64,000 nt of DNA, taken from contig OY970820.1 of NCBI GenBank assembly GCA_963853835.1, forward strand, positions 76,876,909 to 76,940,908, read 5' to 3'. Positions 60,901-64,000 of this stretch are shown piece after piece. The position numbers and the translations under genes are program-made. The notes beneath the pieces were generated by a model that searched no databases, was not told the origin of the DNA, and saw only the letters and a list, made by a program, of their open reading frames with translations. Each line of letters opens with the position of its first letter. Positions within the stretch are counted from its first letter, which is position 1. The stretch comes from Calendula officinalis (taxonomy: Eukaryota; Streptophyta; Magnoliopsida; Asterales; Asteraceae).

Positions 60901-61439
60901 TGTTTTTGAGGTAGTCCAATGACCAAATTTCTTTTTACTAAATTGTTCATGTTTTTGAAATTAGTGTGACACATCCTTTTATGCCATAGTTCTGATTCAG
61001 TGGTGTTTGCCTTGGATATAAAACAGTTGACCTCATTTGAAGAAATGAGTTCTCCCCCTATATCCAGGCAATACACATTGTTTCTCCATGGAGTTCTTAA
61101 AACAACATATTTTTCATCTAAAATAAAGTCAGGAGAAAGAATGATGCACTCAATGTCTGTGAAAAGAATTTTGTTCTTTTTATCACAAACTTGAGACACA
61201 CTGACTAGATTGTATTTTAGTTCAGCTACATAAAATACATCATCAAAGGTAATTTTGCCATTAGTAACAGTACCTTTACCTGTAATCTTACCTCCCTTTG
61301 GGTTGTCACCAAAGGCCACATATCCTCCATCAAATAGCTTGAAATCTTTAAGAATTTGCAGATTTCCAGTCATGTGCCTTGAGCATCCACTATCAATATG
61401 CCATGTTCTTCCTTCTTCTGGGATCTGAATGCTCTGCAC
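57927..61439 (-). pseudogene. pol: Copia pol (Sirevirus lineage), broken by a nonsense codon
   Basis: Minus-strand frame from 61439, in frame with gag and separated from it by TAA at 61452-61454. Domains in order: aspartic protease with W-H-I-D-S-G near residue 13; zinc-binding GAG-pre-integrase (LWHKRMCH and CVACLKG); integrase core (DLFGP, DDFSRYTW, RCDNGTEF); a long Asn/Ser/Thr-rich linker; reverse transcriptase (RLVAQGYTQ, MDVKSAFLYG and YVDD at 58860-58871); then RNase H (STAEAEYVA, HIEIRFHFIRD) ending at 57927. A TGA near 58419 splits reverse transcriptase from RNase H. No other break is visible in pol. Confidence 0.92.
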
Positions 61440-61451
61440 AAGAGTAAAGGA

Positions 61452-64000
61452 TTAGTTAAGTTTGGGAACCCAAGCTTGGTATGTCTTGGGTTCATCCTTT
61501 GAGAAGTAAGATTTTGGAATTTTAACTTTAAACATCTTTGGTGCCCATACCTGTTTACTACTGTTGTTTAGTTTTACTACTGCCCTTTTAAAAGTGATAC
61601 TGGTGTTTGAATTTTCTACTGACCTTGGTTTATACCCATGATGTTTAGCTTTTGAATACTTTACTACTGATGGACCAGTAGTATTTGGGTACTTACCATG
61701 TTTAGAATGACCAGTAGTGTTTTTAGGGTTGACACCAGTAGTATATTTGAAAGTTGGTTTAGGAGCAGTAGTATTTTTGTAATTAGGGTTTTTACCAGTA
61801 GTGTTTTTGTACTGGTACCATACAGCATTATAATTAGGGTTAACACCAGTAGTAAACTTGTTAAAGTTTTTACTGGTGTTGGAAAATTTAAAAAATTGTT
61901 TATTTTTATTTGATTTTCCATTGTTCTTGAAGTAATTGCTGTTCTTTGGACTTCCAACTCTTCTGTTTTACACAAACCTTGATGCACTTCTTCCAAATCT
62001 TGGTGTTTCAGTAATTGGAATTTTATTTTTATTTACTACTGAAGGACCAGTAGTATCTTTTAATTTCTGTGTTTTTGCCTTTTCTTTGAAAGTTTTAAAT
62101 TCTTTGAATTCTTTACAATTTATTGGATTGAAGTGACAATCCTTTGCTAAATGATTCATTTTGTTGCATATAACACATCTTAATTTCTTACTTTTAGCAC
62201 CTTCAGGTATTCTTTGATCTAAGAGTTGAATTTTATTTCTTTCATTTTCCCTTTTTAAAATTTTTGGTACATTTTCTGCATCATATTTAGGAGATTCATT
62301 TGGACTTTGTGCTGTGTGAAAACTTGTATCAATTGATTTTGGAGATTCAGTTTGAGAAATTGTAAATTCAATTGAGTTTGTAGTTGTATCATTATCAGAA
62401 AAATCATTTGATTCAGATGTTTCAGTATTGGATTCAGTTTGATTTTCATTTTTTAATTCATTAATTATTCTTTCTGAACTGTTCTTAAGTGGAGGAATGA
62501 ATTTATATGGAGGTGGTACAACATGATATCCCACCCCATGTACAACTTTTTCTGTAGTTTGATTGTTAGTTAGTTCATCAAGAATTTTAGTACTTCTTTC
62601 AAATTTTTTAATTGTCAATTTATTTTGTTCAATTTCTAGTTGACATTCTTCTAATTTACTTGTTAATTCTTTATTTTTTAATTCATAAAACTCTTTCTCA
62701 TCTACAGCTTGAAGTAATTCTTCCTTTATCCTTTGATCAATCATCTGGTACACCTTATCTGATGTTCTTGATCAGTAATCACACCATCAAATTCATGATT
62801 TCTTCTTACTGCTTTTGCTAAATCTTCAGTTAATTTAGTGTTTTCTTTTTCTAAATTTTTAACAATTTTAATACATTCAGAAGTACAAGGTTTAGGTTTT
62901 ACCTCAGATTTGCTGTCAGTAAAGGCCATGAGAGCTTGATTTTGAGCATGCTCTTCTGCTTGGAAGCTCCAGTCATATCCTTGTCCTTGTTGTGAAACAA
63001 GAGCAGTTGATTTTGATCTTTTGTCTGGTTGAGGACATTCTTTTGCAAAGTGACCAAGGTTGTTACAGTTGTAACATTTGACTTTAGTTTTGTCAAATCC
63101 AGCTTTGTCACCTTTGTTGTAATTGAGACTTGTCCTACCAGTTCTCTTTAAGAATCTTTTGGTTCTTAGGCTCAGCATAGCCATCTACCATTTAAGATCC
63201 ATCTCCTCAAGATCATCTGGATTCAATTATTCCAAGACATCACTAATCAGTGCAGTATGCACATGACTAGTGAAAAAGGATTCTCTTGCAGCATCCTCAG
63301 AATCTGCAGCCTTTCCTGTGGAGATTTCTTGACCTTGACGTGTACTAGATACAAATGCAGCATTATTAGAAGAAATAGAAGGGTTCTTTTGATTTACCTC
63401 AGTTTCAAATACTCTGAGATCATTGTAGAGTTCATCCAACTCTTTTTCTTCTAGTGCATCTCTCTGTCTATATACCACTGTATACATGGCCCATTCTTCA
63501 CTAAGAGACCTTAGGAACTTCATGTTGACATCTTCTTAATCCATCTTAACCCCAACTTGGTTAAGTTCACCAATTAGCTTGTTGAATCTGTCAAACACTT
63601 GAGTGAGTGTTTCATTGGGCTTTCCTTTGAAGTTTTCAAAGTCTTGTTTGAGAACAGACTTCATGTTCCTCTTGGTGCTCTTGGTCCCAACGAATCTCTT
63701 CTCCAGTGCTTCCCACAGCACCTTTGCATCATCATACTCAACGAAGAGATGTTGATAGTCGTTAGGAATGGCCAGTAGGAGAGTGCTTAGAGTTTTAAGT
63801 TCGATTCCTTTGTCTTTCTTCTCCTTCTCACATTTAAGTTTGTCTGCTTCAGTTGCAGAGCTGCTTGCTTGACCAGGACCAGTTTTGTTTCCTTCAAGGA
63901 CAACTTCCCACATGGAATAATCAGTAATAAGCATATATTGCTTAATACGATTCTTCCACATCCCAAAGTTGTTGGGAGTGAGTATAGGGATTTTGTTGGC
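61452..64000 (-). pseudogene. gag: Copia Gag (Sirevirus-like), partial, with several breaks
   Basis: The frame enters from beyond 64000. Residues from 63961 on form a UBN2-type Gag domain (MWKNRIKQYM, LWEALEKRFVG, FDRFNKLIGEL). A zinc knuckle follows (CYNCNNLGHFAKEC, about 63030-63070), then a coiled coil (62740-62560) and a second, atypical zinc motif (CVICNKMNHLAKDC, about 62137-62178). The C-terminal stretch is Asn/Thr-rich with many ACTACTG motifs and ends near a W-V-P-K motif before TAA at 61452. In-frame stops near 63536 and 63227-63190 and frameshifts near 62745 and 61980 disable it. It would form the particle and bind RNA. Confidence 0.85.

Larger units (their letters stand above)
53284..64000 (-). 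mobile_element. Sirevirus-like Copia element with an extra 3' ORF (partial)
   Basis: Minus-strand element whose 5' LTR, primer site and Gag start lie beyond 64000. From 5' to 3' it has gag, a stop, pol (protease, integrase, reverse transcriptase, RNase H), a 0.55-kb spacer, a long extra ORF, polypurine tract and 3' LTR. The lineage call rests on the pol sequence, the extra ORF downstream of pol and the two-part gag. All three ORFs carry breaks, so the copy is inactive. A short motif, CAGTAGTA on the plus strand, is scattered through LTR, spacer and coding parts. The LTR cuts into a hAT transposase at about 53284. Confidence 0.88.

Noticed and set aside
60631..61194. Plus-strand frames opposite the Copia integrase and protease
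   Set aside because: They are antisense shadows of a well-supported minus-strand pol.

Overview
This window is AT-rich plant nuclear DNA made almost entirely of nested transposable elements. Evidence for a plant: LTR elements with tRNA-Met primer sites, a Sirevirus-like Copia pol, hAT and MULE elements with 8-bp and 9-bp target duplications, plant-type Helitron ends and a tRNA-derived SINE. The extra ORF downstream of the Copia pol resembles proteins I recall from Asteraceae such as Tanacetum, so a daisy-family genome is my inference. I see no intact host gene.

Layout. 1-2.1 kb is a recombinant Copia remnant (internal end, one LTR, then the start of another internal region). 2.1-27.4 kb is a block of Helitron-derived DNA, all on the minus strand. 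It has three copies of a 3'-terminal hairpin, more than 20 copies of the 5'-terminal sequence as a minisatellite, and at 25271/25272 an apparent exact 3'-end/5'-end junction. The block is interrupted by a SINE (13.6 kb), an 8.2-kb gag-only Ty3 element with 2.2-kb LTRs (14401-22585) and a 1.65-kb element with long inverted repeats (23033-24679). The youngest Helitron copy (25.3-27.4 kb) carries one apparent RPA/OB-fold exon.

27523-36564 is a 2.5-kb solo LTR (duplication ATTTG) split by a 6.5-kb minus-strand non-autonomous Copia element (29386-35892, duplication GTGGT). 36.6-38.6 kb holds gene and SINE fragments and a 373-bp hAT MITE. 38582-45424 is a second non-autonomous Copia element on the plus strand, with LTRs identical by eye (duplication AAACC), inserted in a hairpin-forming minisatellite. 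It is followed by a MULE (47753-49146), a hAT MITE (49854-50564) and a hAT with a broken transposase (51288 to about 53283). From about 53284 to the window end lies a Sirevirus-like Copia on the minus strand with broken gag, pol and a long extra ORF.

Most notable signal: the two non-autonomous Copia elements carry ten copies in all of a two-stem module in the 3' non-coding region, always in gag orientation. The unpaired blocks are conserved, while most outer and inner stems change sequence and keep pairing. This looks like a conserved structured RNA. The elements share the tRNA-Met primer site, the polypurine tract and a degenerate Sirevirus-type Gag but have no pol, so they probably depend on an autonomous relative such as the one at the right end. 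A second unusual signal is a short motif (CAGTAGTA and variants) scattered through LTR, spacers and ORFs of that Copia element.
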